From: Actinostola sp. cb2023
Lineage: Eukaryota; Cnidaria; Anthozoa; Actiniaria; Actinostolidae
DNA length: 64,000 nt
Assembly (NCBI GenBank): GCA_033675265.1
Contig: JAUJYZ010000584.1
Location: 240,001-304,000 of the forward strand
Reading direction: 5' to 3'
Within the stretch, counting starts at the first letter, position 1. The number at the start of each line of letters is the position of its first letter. The notes beneath the pieces were generated by a model, which was not told the DNA's origin, did no database searches, and worked only from the letters and a program-made list of their open reading frames with translations. The position numbers and the translations under genes are program-made. Shown piece after piece: positions 20,899 through 31,660 of this stretch.

Positions 20899-21122
20899 CT
20901 TTGTGAATAAATAATAGGTATCAACTGTTGTTGCTGTCACGCTTGGGGCATCGGCACTGAAACACGTGATCGTGTACGTCACGTTTACTACGTTGGTTTG
21001 GTTCCAGGTATTCACGGTCACGTTACCGGAAGTATTTTGTGCCGGATATAGCTCATCGGGTTTGTCCCACGTGACATTGATCTGGAAGTTGCTTGGTGCG
21101 TTGACGCCAATGTTAACAGGTG
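20899..21122 (-). CDS. Exon 29: FN3 domain, first half
   Basis: A 224-nt exon, TTCCACAG acceptor and GTAAGCGTG donor. It encodes the first strands of a fibronectin type III fold: NAPSNFQINVTWDKP, then a loop rich in N-glycosylation sequons (NTS, NVT, NQT), then VNVTYTITCFS. It leaves in phase 0 and joins the exon at 11570-11729, which completes the fold. A 20-bp minisatellite begins at its donor. Confidence 0.85.
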
Positions 21123-21299
21123 CTGTGGAACGAACCAAGTGATTTATTTTTACTGTTTTTATAACTTTAAAGCCAGTACAATGCGACTAGTAATGTCATT
21201 ATAGCTTGATATGAATCTATACGTCATTTCCGGTCTCGTGTGGAAATTTCGTCAGCTAACTTTTTCAATAGAATCAGAATCGAATACTTTATAACTAAG

Positions 21300-21512
21300 A
21301 TCATTATGATGATGATGACGATAATGAAGATGATGATGATGATGATGACGACGATAACGTTGTTGATGAGGATGTTCATGATGAGGATGACAATAATGAC
21401 GTTGTTGTTGTTGATGATGATGATGATGACGTTGCTGTTGTTGTCGACGATGACGTTGCTGTTGTTGTTGATGATTATGATTATAATGATGATGATGACG
21501 ATGATGTTCAAT
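21300..21512. repeat. GAT/GTT microsatellite
   Basis: Trinucleotide-like GATGATGAC and GTTGTTGTTGATGAT runs in the intron after exon 28, starting about 30 nt from its donor. Confidence 0.92.
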
Positions 21513-21544
21513 ATGAATACGATAAAGTATTATACTTCACTTAC

Positions 21545-21726
21545 AGCAAGTAAATGCCTGACGATAGACCGCCTCGTAGCTCCCTCCGGGATAAAACTCA
21601 GCTCCGGCCACCCGCGACGGCCCGGCACACACGACTGCACGTGCAGAATTCAAAGAAGATATGACAGCGACGATAGAGTTGTATACATTACAGTCACATT
21701 GGAGCTGATTAGAGCCACTCATGTCC
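21545..21726 (-). CDS. Exon 28: LRR C-terminal cap (LRRCT)
   Basis: A 182-nt exon between TTTTCAG and GTAAGTGAAG. It starts with the last LRR asparagine turn (DMSGSNQLQCDCN), then carries the cysteine pattern of an LRRCT cap: CDC near residue 11-13, a cysteine in AVVCAGP about 29 residues later and a final one in FTC. It enters in phase 2 and leaves in phase 1, so the phase changes exactly where the LRR block ends. The cap closes the hydrophobic end of the solenoid. Confidence 0.88.
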
Positions 21727-21839
21727 CTGAAAACAAACGAAGTGAAGTACTTATTTATCGACGGTGACACTTAGCAGTGTTGGAGCATCAACGCGGGGAG
21801 CCGGGTTGCCCAATCTCCCGAGCCAGGGGCTCATGTATA

Positions 21840-22045
21840 AATAGCTCGAAGGTGCGTCGTTTACCCCCTCTCTCCGTTAGTGCTCCCGTTCATTTTCGTA
21901 CGAGTGGGAAACCTACGGTATCGTGACACTCAAATGGCTTCCTTTCTGAACCAATCAAAAAGCGTGCAGATGCATCTCATCCAATCAAACTCTTGCAATA
22001 CGGCACAGCACGGTACCGTAACTTTCCCACTCATGCGTGTTCTCG
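21840..22045. mobile_element. MITE of the ACGAGTGGGAA family beside exon 27
   Basis: TTTTCGTACGAGTGGGAAAC (from 21894) faces GTAACTTTCCCACTCATGCG ending about 22036, close to the exon 27 donor. It shares CAATCAAA-type interior and ends with 34787-34955 and 47071-47268. A TATAAATA lies just outside (21836-21843). Confidence 0.6.
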
Positions 22046-22052
22046 TACTTAC

Positions 22053-22124
22053 AGGGAACTTAACTTCGGCAGTGAACCGAACACGTCTTGCCCTACATTA
22101 GTAATCTTGTTATTTGCTAAGTAC
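22053..22124 (-). CDS. Exon 27: last leucine-rich repeat
   Basis: A 72-nt exon (YLANNKITNV, then FGSLPKLSSL) with ACATAG acceptor and GTAAGTACG donor. It joins in frame to the C-terminal cap exon. Confidence 0.9.
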
Positions 22125-22204
22125 CTATGTAAAAGGACATAGAAAGTATGGAATAAAACTAACACCTGGTCAACTAAACAAGCTATGCGTGTATACGAAG
22201 AGAC

Positions 22205-22510
22205 AAGTAGGCAGACAGACATACAGTTAGTCAGGCAGCCAGGCAAGTGAACAGGAAGAAAGACAAAAACGAATGAAAAGACAGAGGGATAAACAGAAAG
22301 ACAACAGACATGCAGCCAGCCAGATAGGCAGACAAGCCGGACAAACAGAAAGACAAAAGGGACAGACAGACAGAAGGATGGACAGACAGAAGACGAACAC
22401 ACGTGCAGATAGATAGACAGAGAGACAGACAGACAGAGACAGATAATCAGACAGACAGACAGACAGATAATCTAACAGACACAGACACACAGCTAGACAG
22501 GAAGACAGAC
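22205..22510. repeat. Degenerate (GACA)n tract
   Basis: AGACAGACAG-type units of 4 bp with many interruptions, in the intron between exons 26 and 27. Confidence 0.9.
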
Positions 22511-22699
22511 AGTTACAAAAATAACCATGACGGTCATATTGACGAGTTTGGACATTGACCGAAATGATGGATGGATCAGAAAAGTAAAACGAAGTGAATG
22601 ATTGAATGGATGCATGAATGAATGAACGATCGTATGAATAAGAATGTCCTATATCTTGTACACATATCGAGGATACAAAATTGCATAAAAGATACTTAC

Positions 22700-22765
22700 A
22701 GTGTTATCATCTTGGGAAGCGGAGTAAACGTAGGGACAAACTGGATGCCGTTGTAATGTAGATAC
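22700..22765 (-). CDS. Exon 26: leucine-rich repeat (22 residues)
   Basis: A 66-nt exon (YLHYNGIQFV, then PLPKMITL), ATCGAAG acceptor after a TTTCTTTTCTTT tract, GTAAGTATC donor. Confidence 0.85.
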
Positions 22766-22949
22766 CTTCGATTAAAGAAAAGAAAGTGTTAGCTGAGAGA
22801 ACATTATAAGAAACCTGCTACAGGCAATTTTTCTTGTCATATTCATTAATAATTCATGAGTATTTCTGATTTCAGGGAAGCCAGTGTCTGCAAACCAAGT
22901 GACGTCATACTAGCCAATATCTTGACATTGTGTGTGAGCCAATCTACTG

Positions 22950-23135
22950 TACAGAAGAAAGATGGTGGCTGCACAGTTTACCATAATGCTTTGCGAACCC
23001 AAATCAGAACCACTCAGTACCACTCTGCCACGCGTTCACATTAATAACACAGGTAAACATGTAGCTTCGCAAATTTTGTGGTGGTCTATGCGCGCAAAGG
23101 ATTGTGGTAAAAAGTACATCCGCCATCTTTTTATG
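22950..23135. mobile_element. MITE with AAGATGG...CCATCTT ends
   Basis: Left AAAGATGGTGGCTGCACAGT with TTACCATAATGCTTTGCG faces GCAAAGGATTGTGGTAAAAA with ACATCCGCCATCTTT. It ends about 30 nt from the exon 25 donor. Same family as 25976-26145 and the 1.3-1.7 kb array. Confidence 0.75.
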
Positions 23136-23164
23136 TGCACTGAATGGAGTATTATACTACTTAC

Positions 23165-23236
23165 AGAGTCTGAAGAGATCCCATGTTTGTAAAGGCTCCA
23201 GGCTCTAGCACGCTTATTGCATTTGAACTGAGGTCG
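23165..23236 (-). CDS. Exon 25: leucine-rich repeat
   Basis: A 72-nt exon close to consensus (DLSSNAISVL, then FTNMGSLQTL) with ATTTTTAG acceptor and GTAAGTAGT donor. Confidence 0.9.
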
Positions 23237-23340
23237 CTAAAAATAAGAGAAAACTATAACAATGAACAACGACAATAAACAGTAAGATTTTGACTACATT
23301 TAGGAAAGGCTTTAGAAGTGGTTAATTGATTGGATTTAGA

Positions 23341-24215
23341 CAGGAGCCCATAAGTAGGAGCATCCATGCTACATATTGGGTCTATGTCACGGCGTTTGGC
23401 TATTTTTAGCAAACGATTTCTCGAAATTGTCCAATCACTGTGCACTTCCGGTTTTATTTATTGCAACTCGTTTTATTGCAACTCGTTTTATTTATTGCAA
23501 CTCGTTTTATTTGTTGCAACTCGTTTTATTTATTGCAACTCGTTTTATTTATTGCAACTCGTTTTATTTATTGCAACTCGTTTTATTTGTTGCAACTCGT
23601 TTTATTTGCTGCAACTCGTTTTATTTATTGCAACTCGTTTTATTTATTGCAACTCGTTTTATTTATTGCAACTCGTTTTATTTGTTGCAACTCGTTTTAT
23701 TTGTTGCAACTCGTTTTATTTGTTGCAACTCGTTTTATTTGTTGCAACTCGTTTTATTTGTTGCAACTCGTTTTATTTATTGCAACTCGTTTTATTTATT
23801 GCAACTCGTTTTATTTATTGCAACTCGTTTTATTTATTGCAACTCGTTTTATTTTTGGCTCCTCGTTTTACACAAAGAAATACTTGCAACTCGTTTTTAT
23901 TTATTGCAACTCGTTTTATTTATTGCAACTCGTTTTATTTATTCCAACTCGTTTTATTTATTGCAACTCGTTTTATTTATTGCAACTCGTTTTATTTATT
24001 GCAACTCGTTTTATTTATTGCAACTTGTTTTATTTGCAGCAACTCGTTTTATTTGCAGCAACTCGTTTTATTTGCAGCAACTCGTTTTATTTGTTGCAAC
24101 TCGTTAATTTGAAGCAACAGTGATTGGTCAATTTCGTGTTCTAAAAATAGCCAAACTTGTTCAAATGCCGGATAGATTTTAATGCTACATGGATGCTCCT
24201 ACTTATGGGCTCCTG
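23341..24215. mobile_element. Inverted-repeat element with an expanded interior
   Basis: The 28-bp ends (CAGGAGCCCATAAGTAGGAG and on to CATCCATG) are perfect inverted repeats, followed by weaker subterminal pairing (TTTGGCTATTTTTAG against CTAAAAATAGCCAAA). The interior is mostly the 19-bp minisatellite. Confidence 0.88.
23450..24108. repeat. 19-bp minisatellite (TTTTATTTATTGCAACTCG)
   Basis: About 34 copies, with variants GTT and GCA in place of ATT. One unit near 23850-23890 is replaced by GGCTCCTCGTTTTACACAAA, a piece resembling the right terminal region of the host element. Confidence 0.95.
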
Positions 24216-24237
24216 GTTTACACAAAGAAATACTTAC

Positions 24238-24381
24238 AGGTGATATAGACTGTTTTGGTTCTTGAACAAATCCTTGGACAGCTTGGTGATGTTGTTGTTT
24301 TCTAAACAGAGTTTTTCTAGACCAGTGAAGGCATCAAGTTCGCCGGGATTTATCGTTGGAATTTCATTATTTTGCAAGTAG
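24238..24381 (-). CDS. Exon 24: two leucine-rich repeats fused in one exon
   Basis: This 144-nt exon is exactly twice 72 nt and encodes two repeats (YLQNNEIPTI to FTGLEKL, then LENNNITKLS to NSLYHL). Acceptor TTTTTCAG, donor GTAAGTATT. It is the only double LRR exon in the series; loss of one intron between two single-repeat exons would explain it. Confidence 0.9.
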
Positions 24382-24404
24382 CTGAAAAAGAAATATTTTT
24401 TCGA

Positions 24405-24955
24405 CTTTTACCAGCTGATAGAAACCAAGCAATAGAATACTCTCTGGTTGATAGCACCTGGAGGGCAGTGTTTGCCTGTCATTTGAAGGCAGATAATGAG
24501 ATTCAAGGACTTTTTACCAACTGATAGAAACCAAGCAATAGAATACTCTCGGGTTGATAGCACATGAAGGGCAGTGTTTGCCTGTCATTTGAAGGCAGAT
24601 AATGAGATTCATAGACTTTTACCAGCTGATAGAAACCAAGCAATAGAATACTCTCTGGTTGATAGCACATGAAGGGCAGTGTTTACCTGTCATTTGAAGG
24701 CAGATGATGAGATTCATAGACTTTTACCAGCTGATAGAAACCAAGCAATAGAATACTCTCTGCTTGATAGCACATGAAGGACAGTGTTTGACCCTCATTT
24801 GAAGGCAGATAATGAGATGCATGGACTTTTACCAGCTGATAGAAGCCAAGTAATAGAATACTCTCTGGTTGATAGCACATGAAGGGCAGTGCATGTTTGC
24901 CTGTCATTTGAAGGCAGATAACGAGATTCATGTACTCTTACCAGCTGATTGAAAC
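24405..24955. repeat. 105-bp tandem repeat, about 5 copies
   Basis: Units start CCAGCTGATAGAA at 24411, 24517, 24622, 24727 and 24832. It fills the intron between exons 23 and 24. Confidence 0.93.
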
Positions 24956-24997
24956 GTTTAGTACATGTGGGTATATGTAGATGTTTTAGTTACTTAC

Positions 24998-25066
24998 AGA
25001 TGCTGTGGATTGATATGCCCGAGCTGTTTGAAAGGTGATGTCACCAATTTGTTATTCTGGAGGTAA
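24998..25066 (-). CDS. Exon 23: leucine-rich repeat (23 residues)
   Basis: A 69-nt exon (YLQNNKLVTS, then GHINPQHL) with ATAACAG acceptor and GTAAGTAACT donor. Confidence 0.85.
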
Positions 25067-25165
25067 CTGTTATAAAAGAAAAAGAAGAAAGGGAAGAAGC
25101 AAGCAGATATAGATGGTATACTGTGAAAGTTTGTCTCTATAATCGTTTATAAATGGTTTGCTTAC

Positions 25166-25237
25166 ATGTATGGAGCATGTGTAAGACCTTTGAACGCATC
25201 CGTAGTTATAGCTTTGATCCTGTTTTCGGACATATCA
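25166..25237 (-). CDS. Exon 22: leucine-rich repeat
   Basis: A 72-nt exon (DMSENRIKAI, then FKGLTHAPYM) with CCCCAG acceptor and GTAAGCAAAC donor. Confidence 0.9.
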
Positions 25238-25404
25238 CTGGGGACAAAGATACAGAGAAAGGAAACAATAAGTATTCTCACCTTCTAAACAATGTAGTAA
25301 TGAAAAAAAGTAATGAAATTCAAATGTTTAGTATTCGTTTGTTTGCAACTTTAAGTGATATTTATGTTTTTTGGACATTTCCAACAAATTCCGGCTTGTA
25401 GAAA

Positions 25405-25802
25405 TTCAATTTCCAATGAATTTCCAACGATTTTTAAATTAATTTTCAACGAATTTCCAATGATGAATTTCCAATGAATTTCCAATGAATTTTCAATGAA
25501 TTTCCAACGAATTTTCAATGAATTTCCAATGAATTTCCAATGAATTTCCAATGAATTTCCAATGAATTTCCAATGAATTTCCAATGAATTTCCAATGAAT
25601 TTCCAACGAATTTCCAATGAATTTCCAATGAATTTCCAATGAATTTCCAACGAATTTCCAATGAATTTTCAATGAATTTCTAATGAATTTCCAACGAATT
25701 TTCAATGAATTTCCAATGAATTTTCAATGAATTTCCAACGAATTTCCAATGAATTTTCAATGAATTTCCAACGAATTTCTAATGAATTTTCGACGAATTT
25801 GC
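25405..25802. repeat. 11-bp minisatellite (AATTTCCAATG)
   Basis: About 36 copies with C/T and A/T variants, in the intron after exon 21. Reverse complement of the 6375-6615 array. Confidence 0.93.
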
Positions 25803-25826
25803 GCTCGTTTTTCAAGTGATACTTAC

Positions 25827-25904
25827 AAGTTCGAGGAGAATGTTGTTCCCGAGTCACCAAACATTTTTACAGTTACAGCAGGAATACGATTGTTCTTTAG
25901 CAAC
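25827..25904 (-). CDS. Exon 21: leucine-rich repeat (26 residues)
   Basis: A 78-nt exon (LLKNNRIPAV, then TTFSSNL) with TCTCCAG acceptor and GTAAGTATC donor. The 11-bp TTTCCAATGAA array begins about 25 nt into the following intron. Confidence 0.85.
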
Positions 25905-25975
25905 CTGGAGAAAATACAGGTATAACTACGCCTAACGAAAGCTATCCACCAAAATATTCAATTTTACATAAAAAC

Positions 25976-26145
25976 CGGATGGCGGATGTACATTTTACTA
26001 CAATCCTTTGCGAGCGTAAAAACTTTAGAACAGAGAGTTTTGAAAACGTCAAAATGTCCAAGTATGAAGGTGCTTTTGTGCGAACGTGTGAAGTTCGCAA
26101 AGGATTATGGTAAACAGTAAAATGGCCGTCTTTTCTGTATTTCAG
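25976..26145. mobile_element. MITE, same family as 22950-23135
   Basis: GGATGGCGGATGTACATTTT with CAATCCTTTGCGA at left; TTCGCAAAGGATTATGGTAA with AAAATGGCCGTCTTT at right. Confidence 0.75.
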
Positions 26146-26390
26146 ATAGAAAATAAGGGAAAGTTGAAGTAAAAAAGGGAAAAAAGAAAAAGCAAAAAAG
26201 GAGGAAGAGAATATATCTGGCCCCAATGCCACTTCCAGAACTGATCATCGATGCAATGAGACCGGGAGAGACACCGGGAGATACTGGAGGAGTGTTTTAC
26301 AAGAAAATAGGCCAAGTCTCCCTCGGCCTATATAAAGCAAAGGGATCCCACAACACCACAAACATCATTCCTTTTCATTGTGTTACTTAC

Positions 26391-26459
26391 AGACTCCTTG
26401 CTTGTACATTTTGAAAAGCTGCCTCCTCAATAGTTCCAATCACATTATTATACATTTCT
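26391..26459 (-). CDS. Exon 20: leucine-rich repeat (23 residues)
   Basis: A 69-nt exon (EMYNNVIGTI, then FQNVQARSL) with GATTACAG acceptor and GTAAGTAAC donor. Confidence 0.85.
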
Positions 26460-26872
26460 CTGTAATCAAAATAAATCGCAAAGATTTGTTAAAGAAAATT
26501 ACTAAATGTCCGAAACTATCATGTGGGATCCCTGTGGTACATAAAAGAAAAAAGACTTGGATCAAACTCGTTCGAGCGGAGTCCCTAGTCTGTCCCTAGT
26601 CGATTTAAGGCCCATCCATGTCAAACATAACTGGGACATTCTGTTATTAAAATCAGTGGACAGACAGACAAACCGGTCTTCTCAGTCAAACCTCTGTTTC
26701 TGAGAAAACCGTAATGAATTAAAATAATACTAGATTATTACTCGGCGGGCTGCCTGTGACACGTTCTTTTTTTATAGCCACAAATCGCCAACTGGGTACC
26801 AAGGCGCATGCGCTCTGTGCTGCTGATAAACCAGAAGGCTCACTGCTGCAGCCCGCCGAGTGAACGCTCTGT

Positions 26873-27153
26873 AAAGGGCCGGACACACGATGCAACTTTT
26901 CTTGCAACGTTGCGCGCAACAAGGCCGTTTTCTTGGGGTGTCACACGATGCAACTTTTCTTGCAACGTTGCGCGCAACAAGGCCGTTTTCTTGGGGTGTC
27001 ACACGATGCAACTTTTCTTGCAACGTTGCGCGCAACAAGGCCGTTTTCTTGGGGTGTCACACGATGCAACGTTGCGCGCAACAGTTGCAGAAGTAGAACT
27101 CGATCCTACTTCTGCAACTGTTGCACGAAAGGTTGCACCGTGTTTCCGGACCT
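26873..27153. mobile_element. MITE with GGGCCGGACACACG ends and internal 58-bp repeats
   Basis: Left AAAGGGCCGGACACACGATG and right GGTTGCACCGTGTTTCCGGA with CCT. Three 58-bp internal copies (TTGCAACGTTGCGCGCAACA is palindromic) and a hairpin ACTTCTGCAACTGTTGC. Confidence 0.75.
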
Positions 27154-27212
27154 ATATAGAGCGTCTTGTTTACTTCAAACTGTAAAGCATTAGATTGAAT
27201 TTCCAGACTTAC

Positions 27213-27284
27213 ATGTCTAACGAAACTACTGTGTCGACAAATGTCTGAGAAGAAACTTTATTGAGCTGCAGACTGTGAAGTTGT
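27213..27284 (-). CDS. Exon 19: leucine-rich repeat
   Basis: A 72-nt exon (QLHSLQLNKV, then FVDTVVSLDM) with TTTTTGCAG acceptor and GTAAGTCT donor. Confidence 0.85.
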
Positions 27285-27484
27285 CTGCAAAAAAAAACAA
27301 CGAAAACGCTGTTAAGCTTCAAAACGTCCTTTGGGTAAAGACCTTGTGTGCTATCCCATGATGCCTAGCGCCAATGTTTTCATTTTGTGTTTACATAGAC
27401 CTGCTAAAACAAAGGGGGGCGAGGATCTATAACTTATGGTACGGACCAAGCAAACGAGAGTAGTAGTAGTAATAATAATAATAA

Positions 27485-27592
27485 TCATGGTAATGGTCAT
27501 GGTCATGGTCATGGTCATGGTCATGGTCATGGTCATGGTCAAGGTCATGGTCATGGTCATGGTCATGGTCATGGTCATGGTCAATTTCATGG
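27485..27592. repeat. (GGTCAT)n microsatellite
   Basis: About 17 copies of the hexamer with one AAGGTC interruption. Confidence 0.95.
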
Positions 27593-27718
27593 AAATAATT
27601 GGATGAAAAAAATTCTGACTGCCAAAATTGGACGAGGCCATAGAGGGGGAGCTAAACCTCATTAATAATTCATGAGCAGGCAACCAGGTTGGTTGAATCG
27701 GTCACATGCATGGATCTG

Positions 27719-27945
27719 TATAACCCGATACAGACACTGATGAACAAAACATCAGTATCTGTATCAGTGATACAGACCTAATGAATAAAACATTAATGCT
27801 GTGCACTAATGTTTTATTAATCAGTTCTGGCACAAATTGACTGACACAGGTCCAGCGGTCAGCGGTCCAGCGGTCCAGCGGTCCAGCGGTCCAGCGGTCC
27901 AGAAGTCCAGCGCAGAGGTCCTGCGGTCCAGCAGTCCAATGGGTC
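27719..27945. repeat. Nested hairpins and (GGTCCAGC)n tract
   Basis: ACACTGATG/CATCAGT and AAAACATTAATG/CATTAATGTTTT-type inverted repeats at 27719-27830, then about nine copies of GGTCCAGC/GGTCCAGCG at 27848-27945. Confidence 0.75.
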
Positions 27946-29273
27946 AATCCTTCATATATGGTACATTTTTATTATGTATGCCTCGTTCTATCATATTTAT
28001 ATATGAGGCTAAATTTAGGCAAGGTTAAACTCGAGACAATGCTGGCCAGCGGTCTTGCTGGGTACCCGAAGCGTGGGGGACCCCTATGCCTGGGCAGGGG
28101 CTACAATACATGTGTCATCCGCTGTTCGCCCCCTTTTGCTGTCAGTTGTGATACAAAAGGCGCTTGAGCGAATCGAGAATGTCATTGCTAAGCTGATCAT
28201 TGCGAATCAATGTCTCGCCGTATCACTCGCAATAGCATGTACAGCGCGTACACTATCATGGGGTTTAACTACATTCCGCCATGAGTTCTTCATCTGTTGG
28301 GGGTTTTCGGGGCGTGCACGTGGCAAGCTCAACATCACAACACGGCTTGTCTTCGGGGTTGGTTGTGGTGGCTTGATAAGCAACGAGGCAGGGTCAACAG
28401 TACCCTGGGAAAGGCCAAGAGAGACTCTGCCAGCCTGCCAGCAGGTAGGTCAACAAGTAGGTCGCACTTGTTGAATGTTATACCTACAATTGCAGCAATT
28501 TCATAACAGCGTGCTCGGCGTGCCGATCATTCTAGGCTTTCCGGCCTTGTTGCCCACCAAAAGTGTCTACTATATTCTTGCCAGAAGGTCCGTCGATTCA
28601 GTGAGCTTCTCTCGACGAACTTTGCTCAGACCGAGCTGGTCCCAATCATCTCGATGGCCGCGTTCTGCTATGATTAAAACATCAGCACCGAAAACAAACC
28701 GGCGGCGTCTTGCACTCTCCACGTCGGTGGAAAGCCGTTAATCTTACGTAAGCTTATGTCTCGGCAATTTGGCGGAAAAGTCTGGTTTTTATACGACAAG
28801 CCTTTCACGATCACACGGATGCAACCAACAACGTTTAGCGATATTAGCGTTGTCAAGTAGCCTTCATCATAATCTATTACGGAGCACGTATTACGGCCAC
28901 GACACAGGAAGCCCAAACACATAACTTTACTCGTGGGGTTACCGGCGGTTATTTAAAAGATCTTTTGTTTAAAAAAAATAGCGTTGTTTTATTGATAACA
29001 GATTCGAATGCATCGCTTAGCGACCTTGCAGCATTTCTCTTGCAATATGTAACCTAAGGGATGCTATTGAGCGGGAGTAAATGGAGGATCTCACAGCAGT
29101 TGGGTAGACCTCTCCCATCAAACAATGCTTTGTTTTAGCAAATATTAATAACGAGTGGAACAAGGGAAGGATTATTTGTCTCGGTTCGTCCAATTTGTTC
29201 ATATTTATTACAAGGTCGTAACACTGCTATTCTGCCTTTGTTTTGTTTTTCTTGCCTTTTATCACTTTCGCAG

Positions 29274-29800
29274 GGCCACATGGGCGCCGCATTTGCAGAT
29301 CGTTGTGGATCTAAGCAAGATTGTCAACGTGCTGATCTACTCAAGCATGAAAGCCATGTTGCTGCGGAGTGCCCTATGCGCATATGGGGCACCCTAGGCT
29401 GTTGCAGGGCCACATGGGCGCCGCATTTGAAGATCGTTGCAGATCTAAGCAAGATTGTCAATGGGTGGATCTACTCAAGCATGAAAGCCATGTGTACTGT
29501 CCTGCGGTCGTGTCCCATGCTGCGGGGTGTCCCATGCGCGCACGTGGGGCACCCTAGGCTGTTGCAGGGCCACATGGGCACAGCATTTGAAGGTCGTTGC
29601 AGATCTAAGCAAGATTGTCAATGGGCGGATCTACTCAAGCTTGAAAGCCATGTGTACTGTCCTGTGGTCGTGTCCCATGCTGCGGGGTGCCCCACAGTTC
29701 GCGGCAGATCTAAGCAAGCATGTCAATTGTTTTGGCTCAGTGGTGCTGTCTCTGGGTCGTGCGGACCTACTCATGAGTGAAAGCAAATTGTAATGTCCTG
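29274..29800 (+). other. Three 150-bp repeats, possible zinc-finger-like coding remnant
   Basis: A TTTCGCAG acceptor precedes 29274. One frame reads GHMGAAFADRCGSKQDCQRA followed by DLLKHESHVAAECPMR. The C-x(5)-C, D-L-x-x-H, E-C-P-x-R spacing is faintly TRAF-zinc-finger-like. Later copies are in other frames. This may be chance. Confidence 0.25.
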
Positions 29801-29918
29801 CGGTTGTGCCTCTAACTGCAGGGTGCACCAGGCCATTGCAGGGATGCTGCACTTATATTGCGGATCTAAGCAAAGGTGTCGTTCGTCTTGGGTCAGTTTG
29901 TGCTGTCGCGGAGTCATG

Positions 29919-30175
29919 CAGCACTCAGGGTCATGCAGCACTCAGGGTCATGCAGCACTCAGGGTCATGCGGCACTCAGGGTCATGCGGCACTCAGGGTC
30001 ATGCGGCACTCAGGGTCATGCGGCACTCAGGGTCATGCGGCACTCAGGGTCATGCGGCACTCAGGGTCATGCATGGCTCTTGATCATCAGGGTCATGCGG
30101 CACTCAGGGTCATGCGGCACTCAGGGTCATGCGGCACTCAGGGTCATGCGGCACTCAGGGTCATGCGGCACCCTT
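29919..30175. repeat. 17-bp minisatellite (GCGGCACTCAGGGTCAT)
   Basis: About 14 copies; a related 32-bp unit (GCTGCTCTTGGTCATGCGGC) follows at 30365-30475. Confidence 0.95.
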
Positions 30176-30524
30176 AATGCTAAACATTGTGTCTCTGCTA
30201 GTGCCGGGTCGTGTCGCACCGTACGTGCAGATCAGCGCGGAACGTATTGCGCCTTCTGGGCTCAGTCATGCTGTCGCGAGGTCATGTGACACTCATGTTG
30301 CAGAATGCGGATCTACTGCCAGTGCCGGGTCATGTGGCACCATACTTACTTCTGGGCTCAGTCAGTCATGCTGCTCTTGGTCATGCGGCACCCAGGGTCA
30401 TGCTGCTCTTGGTCATGCGGCACCCAGGGTCATGCTGCTCTTGGTCATGCGGCACCCAGGGTCATGCTAAAAGCGGATCTACTGCTAGTGCCGGGTCAGG
30501 TGGCTCCTGTGGTACTAGCACTGT

Positions 30525-31660
30525 ACTTGCAGATAGCAGCAGCAACCACGCAGCAGCAGCTACTACAGTTAAAGATTCAGAATACTGCTCCCAGCAACAA
30601 CAGCAGCTACACGCACAACTAAAAGCAGCAGTACCAACAAACAGCATAGCTACAACAAAAGCAGTAACAACAAAAGCAGTAACAACAAAAGCAGCAGTAG
30701 CAACAGTAACAGCAGCAACTCCAGCAACAGTTGCAACAATAGCAGCAATAACAACAGCAACAGTGACAGCAGTAACAACAGCAGTAGCAGCAATAACAGT
30801 AGCAGTATAGCAACAGTAACAGCAGTGACAATGGCTTCAGCGGCAGCACTATCAGTAACAGCAGCAGTAGCAACAGCAGTAGCAGCAATAACAGCAGCAG
30901 CGTCAAAGGCGACAACGGCAGCAGTACCAGCAGCAATACTAACAGCAGTAGCAACAGTAACAGCAGCAGCAACAATAGCATTAGTAACAGCAGCAACAAT
31001 CAGCAGCAACAGTAACAGCAACAACAGCAATAAAACAACAGCAGTAGCAACAGTAACAGCAGCAGTAGCAACAGCAACAACAGCAGAAGTAGCAACAGCA
31101 GCAGCAGCAATAACGGTGGCAACAGCAGCAATACTTAGCAGCATTAGCAGCAGCAGCAGTAGCAACAGCAGCAATATTTAACAGCATTAGCAACAGTAAC
31201 AGCAGCTGTTGCAGCAGCAGCAACAACAGCAGAAGCAACAACAGCAGTAGCAGCAATAATGGTGGCAACAGCAGCAATACTTAGCAGCATTAGCAACAGC
31301 AGCAGTAGCAACAGCAGCAATATTTAACAGCATTAGCAACAGTAACAGCAGCTGTTGCAGCAGCAGCAACAACAGCAGTAGCAGCAATAACGGTGGCAAC
31401 AGCAGCAATACTTAGCAGCAACAGTAACAGCAGCAGTAGCAACAGCAGTAGCAGCAAGAACAGCAGCAGCAACTACAGCAGAAGTAGCAACAGCAGTAGC
31501 AACAGCAGCAGTAGCAACAGCAGTAACAGCAAGAACAGCAGCAGCAACTACAGTAGAAGTACCAACAGCAGTAGCAACAACAGCAGCAATAATAACAGCA
31601 GCAGTGCCAATATCACAGCAGCAGCAACAACAACAGTAGCAGTATCAATAACAACAGCTT
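30525..31660. repeat. CAGCAA/CAGTAGCAA triplet array
   Basis: About 1.1 kb of CAG, CAA, GTA and AAT triplets with duplicated blocks of about 200 nt (31130-31310 and 31280-31400). It opens many spurious frames on both strands. Confidence 0.95.

Noticed and set aside
21836..21900. TATAAATA with downstream C/T-rich start-like sequence as a promoter
   Set aside because: It lies at the edge of a MITE in the middle of the gene, with no ORF following on plus; a chance match is as likely.
23366..24123. Plus-strand frames of 227-248 codons (FIYCNSFYLLQLVL repeats)
   Set aside because: Translation of the 19-bp minisatellite inside an inverted-repeat element.
28055..28741. Plus-strand frames of 139 and 88 codons after the head block of the 28-32 kb element
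   Set aside because: No recognisable domain, and the two copies of the element do not preserve them beyond about 60 codons. Mentioned only under the element.
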